Part shown: in pieces, positions 39,271 through 61,996 of the stretch | How positions within the stretch are numbered: position 1 is the first letter of the stretch | How the letters are laid out: each line of letters starts with the position of its first letter | Source: Solea solea | Lineage: Eukaryota; Chordata; Actinopteri; Pleuronectiformes; Soleidae | DNA length: 64,000 bases | Assembly (NCBI RefSeq): GCF_958295425.1 | Contig: NC_081136.1 | Coordinates: 26,037,436 to 26,101,435 of the forward strand | Direction of reading: 5' to 3' | The notes under the pieces: model-generated | The model's database searches: none | What the model saw: only the letters and a program-made list of their open reading frames with translations | What the model was told of the DNA's origin: nothing | Made by a program: the position numbers and the translations under genes

Positions 39271-40250
39271 CGGCTCCTGATCCAGCAGAGCTGATGTCCT
39301 GATCTTAGCACCACTTCAGTCCTTTTCAACATCACTTGGGTTCACTCATTGTGGTCTTCCAGAAACTTGAAGGCCAACCGTCCACTTCGTTATCTCTTCA
39401 CACTGTGACTATTGTTAAGCATGTTATTCCTGTTTAGGTCAATACTTCGGTCATCTGGCCTTTTAGGACATCAGAACAAAGACTCCTGTATGTAAAGTGA
39501 ACCTTGCTCAAGGTTCAGTCACAACTCTTCGAAGTCTCCTCCAAGGCAGTTCATCACCACAACTGTTAAAAACGGTTTCAGCTATTGCTTTATATTCTTT
39601 TCAGTCTCTAGAGAACCTTGTGTGCCTGGTGTTGAAAAGTTCTTACTTTATTGCTTACATCAATTCAAGCAGTGGCAAATATTTAGATGTTTCCTGTGAC
39701 CCCTTTGATGTAGTCTTGACTACAGAACACGCTCCCCCCCCCCTTTTTTTAAACTTTAATTATCACACTGAGGATGATTTGTACTTTTAGCCAGGGGCAA
39801 AACTCATCAATAGGCAGATTACCGGGCTGTTGTGTTTCATGTCATGTCTTTAGTATAGTAATCCCAACATTTTAATTTTAATCCCAATCTCATTCGTATG
39901 AATTTGCGTTAATTATCATTTCTAACACAACGTATTTAACGATTTGGCGTTCAAAACAGAACATTGTATTGCGTGTGTAAACGTAAACAACCGACATTTA
40001 AAAAAAAAAAAGGATACAAAAGCTGTGTAGCTGTATTTATACAATTTGGAAAACGAGTACTAACTTGAGACGTTTGAGCCTAAAGAAATACATATCTATA
40101 AGAACCAATGTTATCGTGGATTGTAATTATAACGCAAGCTAAATATTTCACTTCCCTCCACGTTTCCCGCCGGACTGCTTATCTACAGGGACTTCCTGTT
40201 CCACCCACATTCTCGTGTCGCTTCCGGGTGGCCAGTCAAGACTCATCCAG
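39271..40250. other. Intergenic stretch, no gene recognised
   Basis: Between the zinc-finger gene and the NUFIP2-like gene I see only AT-rich DNA, a short poly-C/poly-T run near 39731-39750, and no convincing exon. The last ~100 bp, near TTCCGGGTGGCC, become GC-rich and probably belong to the NUFIP2-like promoter. Confidence 0.5.
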
Positions 40251-40327
40251 CGAGTTGTCGTTCTCCCAACGCTGTAAACAAAAGTTAGTAAACGGTTCAG
40301 CTCCCACGACACATCCGACGAAAAGAC

Positions 40328-41340
40328 ATGCATATCAAGACAGGTAAGTTTGTACAACTTTTCTGATACACATGACCGAAACTCTTTACTTTCATTGGTG
40401 TTTTTTGTTGTCCCGCTACGATGTTAGCTACCTTGCTAGCGGTGTCGATAGCAGGCTGCTCGCCGCTTTGAATGGGGGTTACGAAACTTTGGCTTCGGCC
40501 AACGAGCTAGCTAGCATCGGAGTTCCTAATACGCGGCAAATAAAGCCGCTTCGTCGACGGTAGCTACTATCAGGACATGTTTTAACTATACTACATATAA
40601 CACAATGACGACCATTAAAGTAGTCATGTTTAATTCGCTGCACAGTGACGCTGCTAATTAAAGTTTGCTAACTCCGGTACTGGCTGCTAGCTCCGCAGCT
40701 ACAAACCGTAAGAATCCCGTGAAATGGCAGCAAAGTTACTCGTCAAATCCGAGACTGTGGCGGGTGTAAGATTAAAATCGGATAATTATCTTTATATGCT
40801 GAGGCGGGCCTGTTAACCTGGACAACTACCTCACCCGTTCATAGAAATGTGGTGCTAATGAGGAGCGGGACGCTGGTCAGGCCAACTGTACTCATGTAAC
40901 ATGTGAATTATGTCCCCGCTTCATCTTTAACACCCGACAAGACCACGGCCTCCCAAAGAATACGACAATTGTGTTTTTCGTGACATGACATTTTTGCTAG
41001 TAGACTGATACTTTTTATTGAGGCGACACTATATAAGGAAAGCATGCGATAACGTCGTTGAATAATGCGATGATGATATGACAGCATTACCGTTTTCCTG
41101 CTTTGGGTTCTCTTCTGACTGAAGACCAGGACGATGAAAACGTTGCTTAGTAGCAGGATTGTTGAAATAAATGCATTAAAATTCACAACGGTTTTGAATC
41201 CAGGTCAGTATAGTTCGAATCCAACTGCTGTAGTCTCTCATTGCAGTTGTTTGAATCCTCCTTATTTCTTTTTTTATGCCACGTTCTTTTTTATGTGTGT
41301 ATGTATGTGTATATACATACACACACACACACACACACAC

Positions 41341-41398
<58 letters not shown>

Positions 41399-44300
41399 CT
41401 AGTAGAATGTGCCAATATATGTAGCATATTTTGGTAGGGTCGAACAATTAATTGAAATTATATTGAAATCACAATATGGTCTGCAATATTAAAGCCAAAA
41501 TGTGTCAAAATATAATTTTAGATTAGGGCTGAAACAATGAATCAATTATTAATCATTTACTAAATTATCATTGACTATTTTGTTAATTGATTCATATGTT
41601 TAAGTGGTTTAAGGAATTAAAACAAGTTTTCTGATTTATTTGTTGTAGTTTCTTAAATGTGAATGTTTTCGGATTTCTTTGTTTTATATAACAAAGAAAT
41701 AATTAAAACTGGATTGTTAGGATAGGATAAAACGAGACATTTGAGGGCAATGTCCTTTCCAGGTTTGAGTAACACTGATCAACATTTTCTAACATTTTAT
41801 GGACCAAACAATTACTTGATCATTTGAGAAATTAATCAACAGATTACTTGATTATTAAAATAATCGTTAGTTGCAGTACTAAAACGGTATGATCTGTTTT
41901 GCATACAATTTAGATTATGTATTTCTTTGGTAAATAAAATAAGTCTTTACGTGTAAGAAAACAATAGTCTATTTATATTGTCAAATTCTGGTCAAACATA
42001 CAAGACATTTAGCACACACAGACTACAGGTGCTGTAATTGGTGCTCTGGGAATTTTACTCTAACCGACCTGAATGCTTTCGCGTCTGTGCAGCTCAATAC
42101 TCTTTAAGCTGTCTTAAGGAATTGCAGGTTTACATTTAGTTCTTTACTTAATACGTCTCTAAATTAAATCCTTAAATTAAAAGAGCTGAATCAGGTTCCG
42201 CACTTTTCAAATACATTCCAGATGCTATACATTGTGTTGTTTTTCTGTGGATCTCTTAATTTTCTTAAGACCATGAGCCTACTGTACAGTCTGAATTGAA
42301 AAATGAACTGTATTTTTAATGTTTTTATTAGAAAAAAAATACTAAATCTTAATGCCTTAAAGTAACCTTTGAATAAATGTAAATATAATAATTTAAATCC
42401 AACTGCAATGTCTTGTTGCAAGTGTCTAGCAAGTTCTCTGCCCACCAAGTAGTTAATGTATGAGGGTATGTAATTAAAAAATGTTAGGTTATCATATTGA
42501 GAAAACATTGTTAAAAAAAACAAAGCAGCATTTACTGCAGTTCAAGCAGTCTTTGAAAAAAAAAAATCACATTTCATATCCTGCACACGTACAATGGCAA
42601 TAGGTGTTACCTAGACTTCAAAATGATGCCCATAAACTTCTTTTGAAAACAAAAATTTTCACTATTGTCATTGAGAAGCAGAGGAAAAAAAAACAATTAT
42701 CTATCGTGTCTAATGTGTCAACTTTTAAAAACTGCAGATGTGTGACCAACATGTTATGCTTATTTCAGGTACATGGGAAGCCAGCAACACTGTGTGTGAG
42801 TCCGATAACCTGTGTGACCCAGCCGCCCTCGTTTCAGCCGCTAACTCAGAGCCCCACATTCGTAACCGCCGCCTATCCCCTGGCTCAGGAAATTGCGGAG
42901 GTGGTGGTGGTGGTTGCATCTCTGGAGGTGACCAACAGCCCCGACAGCTCTCACCCGAGGGTGTCCTGATTGGACCCAGTCACACGCACGGCTTCACCTT
43001 CCGCAGGGAAAAGGACCGCAAGGGTCAGCAGCACAAAGGGCGCAGCCTCCGTAGGGAGAGTCAGAAGGGAGTCAGCCGAGTTAGCGAGCGGCCACAGAAG
43101 GTTAACCAAAAAGAGAGGTGGGTGGAGGACAGTCTGTCACTGCTCAAACCCCCACCTGCCTTCCCTGTGCAGGACAGTCCTGCCAAGCTGCAGCCTGCTG
43201 TCAGCTACGCTTCCAAGGTGAAAGCAGGAGCAGCAGGTGGAGCGCTGGAGGAGGACCGCCCCCTCATCGGTGTACTGCTACAGAACCAGTGGGGTCTCAG
43301 TTTCATCAGTGAGACGAGGCCTGTCACAGAGGGCACCAGCCCTCACCCCACTGCCCTCCCACCACAGCCCACAGACGCTAAACAGTCACAAGACCCACAG
43401 ATCCATACAGCAGCCACAGTCCAGGCTCCTCAAGAAACACCAGTTCCAGTCACTACCTCCATCACCCCAAACACGCGCCCAGAGGTGGAAGAGAGCAACG
43501 GAAAGCTGCTGCTGAGCTGTCGCCATCTAGTAGAAGCTTTGAACTATCACAATAGGGGTGAGTAGTAAGATAAGCTCTGAAGAATAGACTATGTACAAAA
43601 AATGGATGTCTGAAAAGTGGGATAAGGGGCAGCAGTTGGCCACAAGGGAACAACTCCAATGTTTGAACGGAAGTCCAATGTAAAATGAGCTTACTACTCA
43701 TTTGACATGATTTATAATGTCAGTAAACATTTTCCTGAGGAGTGAATGGCCTCAATCACTAGTTTGATTTAAAACCGGCATGTCCACAGTCCAGCACATG
43801 GACCAATCATGGCCCTCAGTAAGATTTTGTATGGCTTTTGTTTTATAATGTATTATTTATGGCCAGGGAGGCACTTTAACAAAGGAGTTGCGCTTTGTAA
43901 CCAGTGTCCTGGGTTCGAAACCCACCTGTAGCGGTCATATTTTTTTTCTTTTTCTATAATTTGTCACTCCTGTGTGGTTCCATTGCCATTTAACAATGGT
44001 AGTTGTGACAATGAAAATGTATTTGAATTAAACAGTGCATTTGTATGTAAAGTCACTGTTAAAAAAAGGTCTGAAGTGACCATTGGCCCCCAGACAGCTT
44101 CACATTATTTAATCTGGCCCTTTTTTGAGAACCTGATTTAAAAGAACATGTCAGTTTTGTGAATAATTCTTCTCATTAAGTGGAAAAAGGATATCACATG
44201 ACATATGAGTTAAACTCCAGTGTGATTGAGAGTTGTATTGTCCACCTGGTTGCAGCTAACACCTGTGAATTTTTGACATAGCAGTGGTTGAATCAGAAAA

Positions 44301-45447
44301 GTTGAGGCTTCACAGTGGGAGTTCATTTTTTTATATATATAGTCTATGCTGTGACTTTTTAGTTTGATAATTGTCTCTACTAATAATTCTTATTTTTGTT
44401 CCTCCTCAGAATGGAATTCTACCTGTAACAGACAGAAAAAAGGTGAGTTGATATGAAGAGTTAATTTTTAGGTGATGATGGGCTGCTGCTCAGCCCCAAA
44501 CGTGAGCATGTTTGAGTCATTGAAGACTGCCACAGTGGGGATTTGTGTTGTAATGGGCTTTAACTCTTTAAAAACACCTCAACATGCCACTGCAGTGTTG
44601 TGACTGTGCCTATTTTGCAAACTCCTTAGTCATATTTATCACAGACATTGTTTCACAGAACTCTGGTCCATGAAAACGTCAGCTAGGTGGGGGTCTCAAT
44701 TAAAAGTGGTACCTGCTGTGGTCATTTACACTTCTTGATTGTAAAAAAAACAAAATGTGTCAACAAGCTTTTCAGACTGCTGCTCATGTGGACATTCTCT
44801 GTAAACCCTTAAGATGGCAGTGCATTAAAATCCCAGTAGATCAGCAGGTTTTTTTCCCCCTGCTCTGATTCTGTGTTTGAACTTAAGCAGCTTGTCTTGA
44901 TCACGCCTAAAGGCATCAAGTTGCTGCCACGCATTTGGCTTATTAGTAGGGGTGTGATGAGGTTAATATATGATGAGATGTCTCATCTAGTGAAAACCTG
45001 TTTCACAAGAGTCATTAAAAAGATTTTTTTTGCCTTATCTATTGATTCACACTCCAGGCCATTAGGTGGTGGCACTACAAGTTACTGTAAATACACACAA
45101 ATGTATAACTTTTCCATCTTGAAATCTAGTCTGACTTGAAGGAAATGTATCCTGTCACAATTTTAAAAATGTTACATGTTTTTAAGTATTTTCAAGTTAT
45201 ATTGTCATTGTTTCTAGTTAAAACTTGTCTCCATCGTGACCCCGATCTTGTCTTACCAAACCACTACCAATCTGATATTTGTGGTAATGAGCAGTGGAAC
45301 ATGTGTACCTTTTTATAGAAAGTGAACAGCAACGCACAAGTCCTGATTGAGTTGAAATTAATTGTAATATTTTCCTTTATGTTTGGTTGTTTTCCAGATC
45401 CAAAAAGGATCGTCTGGTACAAGGACACCCAGGAGCACCCAGCCTAG
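40328..45447 (+). CDS. Short NUFIP2-family protein (295 aa, 4 exons)
   Basis: Exons: 40328-40343, 42769-43557, 44410-44442, 45398-45447; they join in phase to 296 codons including TAG. NUFIP2 is an RNA-binding partner of FMRP found in RNP and stress granules and works with Roquin. The match rests on three blocks in the NUFIP2 order: LLKPPPAFPV near residue 130 followed by SYASKVK near 150; LLQNQWGLSFISE near 175; and the C-terminal RQKKDPKRIVWY. The human protein, recalled, has LFKPPPVFPV, SYASKVK, FQNQWGLSFINE and LQKQDPKRIITY. Human NUFIP2 is 695 aa and starts with a His/Gln-rich region. That region is absent here: exon 1 encodes only MHIKT. The middle is Pro/Gln/Thr-rich and a short Gly run (GGGGGG) lies early. 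This is therefore a reduced, divergent paralogue; an unseen alternative first exon is possible. Confidence 0.8.
41293..41396. repeat. (TG)/(CA)/(TA) compound microsatellite
   Basis: ATGTATGTG, then (AC)n, then (AT)n, in intron 1 of the NUFIP2-like gene. Open frames here are repeat artefacts. Confidence 0.95.
41524..41882 (-). mobile_element. Palindromic AT-rich MITE, inverted copy
   Basis: The reverse complement carries CTGCAACTAACGATTATTTT near its start and CAAATGTCTCGTTTTATCC in the middle, matching the same family. It lies in intron 1 of the NUFIP2-like gene. Confidence 0.7.
43605..43770 (+). repeat. Interspersed repeat, copy B
   Basis: The counterpart of 15010-15170: TCTGAAAAGTGG, GGCCACAAGGGA, ATGTCAGTAAACATTTTCCT, GAGGAGTGAATGGCCTC and AATCACTAG. 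It directly follows the donor of NUFIP2-like exon 2. Confidence 0.6.
43862..43948 (+). repeat. Possible tRNA-like or SINE-head fragment
   Basis: Contains CCTGGGTTCGAAACCCACC, a B-box with a T-arm-like stem, but the rest does not fold into a clear cloverleaf. It lies in an intron of the NUFIP2-like gene. Probably a decayed tRNA-derived element. Confidence 0.35.
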
Positions 45448-46199
45448 CAGCGCCAGAAACCCAAAGCCAACACACAACACACGCCTACATGCACACGAAA
45501 ACATAAAAAGACGGACAACGTTTGAGTCCCATTGTCACACACTGCACTCAGGATGATGTCTTCACACGAAACCACACTGAGACACTTTGGACTAACTCCT
45601 CTGAGATCTTGCAACATTGGACTTTTTTTAATGCCTTACAGAGCCTGCCTTAATTAATCCGATGTTTTCATTGCTATCTTAGCTTATATGTTTAGAGCTG
45701 GTCCTTTTTTTTTCTTCCTTTTTTTTCTAAATCTCTGAGGCTATAACTTAATCCCCCCCCCCCCCCAAAGCTGCAGTTTTATCAAAATATGGTCCTTTTG
45801 TAAAGCAAGTGGTCAATCAAGCACTTTGTTAAAAATCTGTTGTGACCAATTTCTGTGGCAGAAACCCTCATGAGAGTAATTTATCCCTGTTAATGATGAA
45901 CGGAATGTCTTGTACCTGCTTGAGTTTTATGGTTTATGTATGCAGAGGACTTCTGTAGCCATGTCTTCAGTTTACAGAAGGGTGTAGTCAATGGCACAGT
46001 AGATTTCACCCTTTATCCCATCAGATCTTAATGCTGTGTTCCTTTTGTTTTTATTTCATTCCCTAATCGGGTGAATGTTACTCATGAAATAAGATATGTC
46101 ACCGTGTCCAGTATGTTGATTTTTTTTTTGAAAAGAAAATTTATTGAAGAAGAAAATTTACACTGGAGAATGAGGAAATGTAAGTGAACGGTATTGCTC

Positions 46200-46215
46200 A
46201 ATAAAAATGAATAAA
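46200..46215 (+). terminator. Tandem poly(A) signals of the NUFIP2-like gene
   Basis: AATAAA at 46200-46205 and again at 46210-46215, about 755 bp after the stop codon. A minus-strand AATAAA (TTTATT, 46231-46236) for osgep lies only 15 bp further on. Confidence 0.6.
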
Positions 46216-46230
46216 ATTGTCCATCATCCT

Positions 46231-46236
46231 TTTATT
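46231..46236 (-). terminator. osgep: Poly(A) signal of osgep
   Basis: TTTATT on the plus strand is AATAAA on the minus strand, about 310 bp after the osgep stop codon. It is the only canonical hexamer in that interval. Confidence 0.5.
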
Positions 46237-46546
46237 TGAATGTGTGAAATCTTAATTGCGTCTGTACAGGCTGAAAGTCAAAAATAGTTTCTGTTCATGT
46301 TTCTTAAACGGTGTTTAGCAAAGGTGAGTAAACATAATCTCAGAATATGCTCTTCAGTTTCAGCTTGGCCCCTCACCCCTAAAGGAAGCTTGTAAAATTA
46401 ATGTAAACAAGACTCCCACAATAAACCTCCAGTACTGTTAATCTTGCAGGACTTATGACTATACCAAATCAAATATCTGGTTATGAAAAGGCCAAATGCA
46501 GCACAGTTGAGGGGTCCTTTTTTTCTTCTAGCTCGAAGCCATTATG

Positions 46547-57404
<10,858 letters not shown>

Positions 57405-59773
57405 TGCAGCTGGAAAACAGTCAACAGAATAGAGATGAAACTGCAGAAAACAACAAAGTTTTCTCATTAATGACTGAGTATCTTAAGAAAGTACACGTCT
57501 GATGTATAAATAGATATGAAGATAGGTATGATTCAAATTTCTAAATTCTAAATTTGCATCTCAGCAGCATTTGCTGGCTTGACTGGATACTGGTGTCACT
57601 TTTTATATGTATTGTGTTGTGTTCACTGTTCCCCCAGATTAACTGTAGAGTAAAACTGCAGGTCATTACAATACATTCAGTGTATTCAGAACACACAGCT
57701 AAAACTTACACAATATGATTTAACAAAATTATACATCCTCCCTGCATGAAGATTACAATTTTTTTGAAAGTTATATTTTTGAGTGTGTTAAAGTTATTGT
57801 ACAACTTTGGCTGCAACATTGCAATGTTTGTTGAACACTTGTCATGTTGACAGCTTTAACTTGTCAAGCCTTAAAATTTCCGAAATCACAGTATCACTCA
57901 GTATCTAATATCATGTATATTTATTTACCTTACAATCACTATTTCATTGTAAACAATAACAAAACAATAAAACCAAAATATAGATGAATGTACTCAAATG
58001 AAGTGTTCATCTTGACGTGTAGAACTAACGTGTTAATAGCATATTATGTTAATTAGCTCAGTGGGAGCAGGAGATAACTCACATCAACCACTCTGTAAGG
58101 CTGTGTTGCTGCTATGCTAGCAATGTTAACATGCAGTCTAACTACAAATTAGACAATACAAACGCTGCTGCGAGTAACAAGACAATTATACCTCGCTTTT
58201 CAGTTTCCCACGGTAATACGCATTAGTCGCAATTCGAGTCGGTTAATCTATGAAACCACTTGTTTTACCAACAGAGTTAATTACAGCAACCCAAATGTTC
58301 TAAATAAGTCTCGGAGGACCCCAACATTGCTGTACAGTGCGCCTCACTTAAAACAGAATTTATCTCCCCGCAGCAGCATGTGAGCATGATAAAATCTTGC
58401 AATTAAATGCGTTCTACTGTTGTATCTGATGTCATTCTCACTTTCTTATGACGATGAATAAAAAGGGGGCATTATCCGTTTGTGTTTTATATCAGGCGCA
58501 AGTGTAGTCACCCCCATAACACAGTGAGCGCGTGCTCACGTTCACAAATCTTATGCGACTTGCGAGATTGTTCGGGGGAGTGTGGCTGGTCTTTACATCC
58601 TGTTGTGAAAGTACGAGTAAGATTATTTGCATCTCCTTTAACTAAAACACGGTTGAAAAGAAAAAACTTGCGGTATTTAACCGCATTTGCATTAGCAGAT
58701 GGATCATATAGATTAAAGTCTACACAGATTGTAATTGCAGGCCGACTGCTGCAGCTGCAGGCTCTATTCTCTTTGTCAGAGAAAGGGCTAGCGTTAGCTT
58801 AGCTTCCCATTCAATTGGTTGTGCATCACACATAATAAAACAGTATGGATTCTGTAGTTCGGTGTAGTGTCTTCTGCATGCGTATTGTTGCTGTTTAAAC
58901 TCAACTCAAATTCATTCATACGTTGCATTTAGTACGTTTCGCAGTTTTTGTTCTCCACAGCAACGACTTACAAATAAACGCTCTCTGTGCGTTTTCCTCC
59001 TGTCAGATAACATATTAAAAGCTTTCGGAACACACGTGGTCTTTATCAAGCTGACGTGCACCATCTGAAAAAGTACACGGATAAGTGTGAACACGAGGAT
59101 GCTCACGATTTCAGAAATATGGCGTCTGTTTGAAGGCGAGACTGGTCGCCTTCAAATGTACGTGTACACACTGAGTTTTGGACTTCATGGAAGAAGCAAC
59201 TGAACAAACTTACACAAACAACTTATTTGCAATTAAACGGATTACTTGGCTAATATTGGTCTATATGTTACAGTGTCTCCTGTAGAACGTCAGTTATTTT
59301 ATTACAATATTAATTTATGCTTTGCGAATGAGCATATTTGTTAAGTTCGACAGACTGTTATTGATATCGATCGATCTATCATCAGATTCCATCATCTGAC
59401 CATGTGTGCTCTGAGCAAGTGTGTTAAAGATTGGAAAACAGGCAAATAAGTAGGGTTTTTTTGTTCTTGGGGTGCACAATGTGTGATGTGCTGCAATGTA
59501 CATATAGCACAAAACGATATTTACCAATGAATAGCTGGAAACAACCATTTTTACTCATTTCCAAAGAAACATGTACAGATTCTGTATTTGATATATTGTT
59601 ATTTATGAATTAACCTGCAAATGATGCAACCTTATACAAAAAAATGCAAATTGTTGAAATGAGTGCACCTAATAAATTAAAAACTTTTTTTTTCCGTAGC
59701 GGCGTGTTTGAGGTTGTGTTGTGTGCGTGCTGTGTGTCTGAAAAGTGTGTTTAAGGTCAGAGCGAGTTCAAGT
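57405..59773. other. Head-to-head interval between osgep and apex1
   Basis: No coding exon seen. AG acceptors sit just upstream of both start codons' exons: TTTTCCAG before the osgep ATG, and TTTTTTTTTTCCGTAG ending at 59700 before the apex1 ATG. Both genes therefore probably begin with non-coding exons inside this interval. A donor-like ACGA|GTAAGA at 58617 (plus) could end the apex1 leader exon. The shared promoter would then lie near 58.2-58.6 kb. This is inference from splice-site patterns. Confidence 0.45.
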
Positions 59774-61219
59774 ATGAAGAGAGGCAAGAAGACAGAGGAG
59801 GCAGCTACTGCAGAGGGGGAGAACGACACCGGCTCTGGTAATTACATGTTCCCATGCATATTCAGAAACATGCTGTTCCTGCATTCTTAAAATGACTAAA
59901 CATAACTTGCTTTTGCTCAGTACATATCTGACCTCATGGGATTTTGTGTTATAACATGTCTTCCACTGCACAGCTCCTGCAAAGAAAGGGAAGAGTGCTA
60001 AGGAACCAGAGGCCCCGATACTGTACGATGATCCTCCTGACAAAATGACGAGCAAAGATGGACGGGAAGCCAACACGAAGATCACCTCCTGGAATGTCGA
60101 TGGACTGAGGGCCTGGGTGAAAAAGAACGGCCTGGATGTGAGTTTGCAGTGACCCTGAGAAACACGAGTTCACTGCCAGCCTGATACAGAGTTATACAGA
60201 GTTATACAGAGTAAATGCATGTGTGCTCAATGCTTCTCATTTATGCTTTTAAAATCCAGTGGGTACGTGAGGAGAATCCAGATGTTTTGTGCCTACAAGA
60301 GACAAAGTGTGCAGAGAAAGACCTCCCTGCCAACATCACCTCAATGCCTGAGTACCCGCACAAGTACTGGGCTAGCTCAAATGAAAAGGGGGGTTACAGC
60401 GGTGTGGCCATGCTCTGCAAGACTGAGCCCCTCAATGTGACCTATGGAATTGGTAAGTATTAGGCTTGTACACCATTTAGAACGCCAACAATATATACAA
60501 GACACAGCAGACCAAAAATGTTTAGATTGAAATGATTATTTGAAAATTCTACCAAGAAGTTCAAATTTTGAGTGCATCTTCCAATAGTTAGTAAAATTTC
60601 ATCATTAGAATTGTAAAAGTCTCTAGTATAGAGTCCCTAAAAAACAAATGAATGTTTTCACTTGACATTTTGTACAAACAATTAATAAAGCTCTTCATCT
60701 CCAGGGAAAGAGGAGCACGACAAGGAGGGCCGGGTCATCACTGCCGAGTTCCCCAACTTCTACCTGGTGACCACCTATGTGCCAAATTCCAGCAAAGGCT
60801 TGGTGCGCTTAGATTACCGTAAAACCTGGGATGAGGACTTCAAGATGTATCTAAGCGAGCTGGACATCCAGAAACCTGTGGTACTTTGTGGTGACCTCAA
60901 CGTTGCACACCAGGAGATCGATCTTAAAAACCCCAAGGGGAACAAGAAAAATGCAGGCTTCACCCCCGAGGAGCGTGAGGGCTTCAGTCAGCTTCTGGAA
61001 GCGGGATTCGTCGACAGCTTCCGCGAGCTTTACCCCGAGCAGACCCATGCCTACACCTTCTGGACCTACATGATGAATTCCCGTGCAAAGAATGTTGGCT
61101 GGAGGCTTGATTACTTTTTGCTTTCATCTTCTTTGGTGCCAGGTTTGTGCGACAGCAAGATCCGGAATAAGGCGATGGGAAGCGACCACTGCCCCATCAC
61201 TCTGCACATTGCTGTGTAA
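59774..61219 (+). CDS. apex1: APEX1, AP endonuclease 1 (311 aa, 4 coding exons)
   Basis: The main base-excision-repair endonuclease: it cuts DNA 5' of abasic sites in the nucleus. Exons: 59774-59837, 59974-60137, 60260-60452, 60705-61219; the phases sum to 312 codons. The N-terminus MKRGKK is a basic nuclear-localisation segment, followed by an acidic/Lys-rich tail. The exonuclease III-type fold then shows every catalytic motif: [10 protein letters not shown] (Asn68/Asp70 in human numbering), CLQETKC (Glu96), TTYVPNSS (Tyr171), CGDLNVAH (Asp210/Asn212), WRLDYFLL (Asp283) and GSDHCPI (Asp308/His309). Human APE1 is 318 aa. The redox residue Cys65 of mammals is Thr here (KITSWNVDG). The poly(A) signal is AATAAA at 61666-61671. 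The gene lies head to head with osgep, as in mammals. Confidence 0.96.
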
Positions 61220-61665
61220 CTCACTGAGTGGGCAGAAGGGTCTCTGCTCTGCCTGTCGTGCACTGTCATTTAAATACTTCATTTCTGACTGCTGCCAGCA
61301 ACTGCTCCATTTGAGTTCAGCCACACTTGCCCTATGTCATTCATTCAGTAAAGCCAGCACTGTAGTAACTCTGTTAATTTACTTTTTTACTTGTATTTGT
61401 CCTCTTCCTGTTAGTGAACATAGTAAATGAATCCATTCATTTACACCTGAATTTACTTTTTAATTTCTGTAAAAATACAACACTAATGTGATGACCAACT
61501 GTAAAACCAGATGACTTTATGCTACTGCTGATATGACACAAGTTCATGTTTGTCATCATTCAAAAAGTTTCAAATTGCTGTTGGGGATAATGTATATGTT
61601 GTAACACAAAATGTTTAAGCTTTCTTTCCCAACCAGACTGTTGAAAAACATTTGGCTCATTTCTG

Positions 61666-61671
61666 AATAAA
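61666..61671 (+). terminator. apex1: Poly(A) signal of apex1
   Basis: AATAAA about 450 bp after the stop, in the context TTCTGAATAAAGACTG. Confidence 0.7.
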
Positions 61672-61899
61672 GACTGAATTTATATAAATGTTTCTGATAA
61701 TTTTTTTAAAGGTTATTTGAACTATATTATGCCAAAGTTAGACTACAGTATATTTTGAAATTGTCCTTATGTATTTGAATAGATAAAATGTTTAAAATAA
61801 TTATATACTTTGACATGAGTATCTTGGCCTCAGGTTCTTGAGGTGACGTGGCGAGAAGACGGGAAATAAGCAAAAAAAAATAAATCGCTGACAGCAGCT

Positions 61900-61905
61900 T
61901 TAATT
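61900..61905 (-). terminator. Possible poly(A) signal of the minus-strand zinc-finger gene
   Basis: TTTAAT on the plus strand is ATTAAA on the minus strand, about 92 bp after the stop. It is the nearest plausible hexamer. Confidence 0.35.
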
Positions 61906-61996
61906 GTTTTTCAGCACAAGATTCTATATTAAATGCAGTTCACAGTAATCATTTTGAAGTTACTACAGTCCCACTGTAACTTCCCAAAGTGTCAAT

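Noticed and set aside
42191..42523. 110-residue minus-strand open frame.
   Set aside because: Low-complexity Phe/Leu/Tyr-rich translation of AT-rich intron DNA, with no family resemblance.
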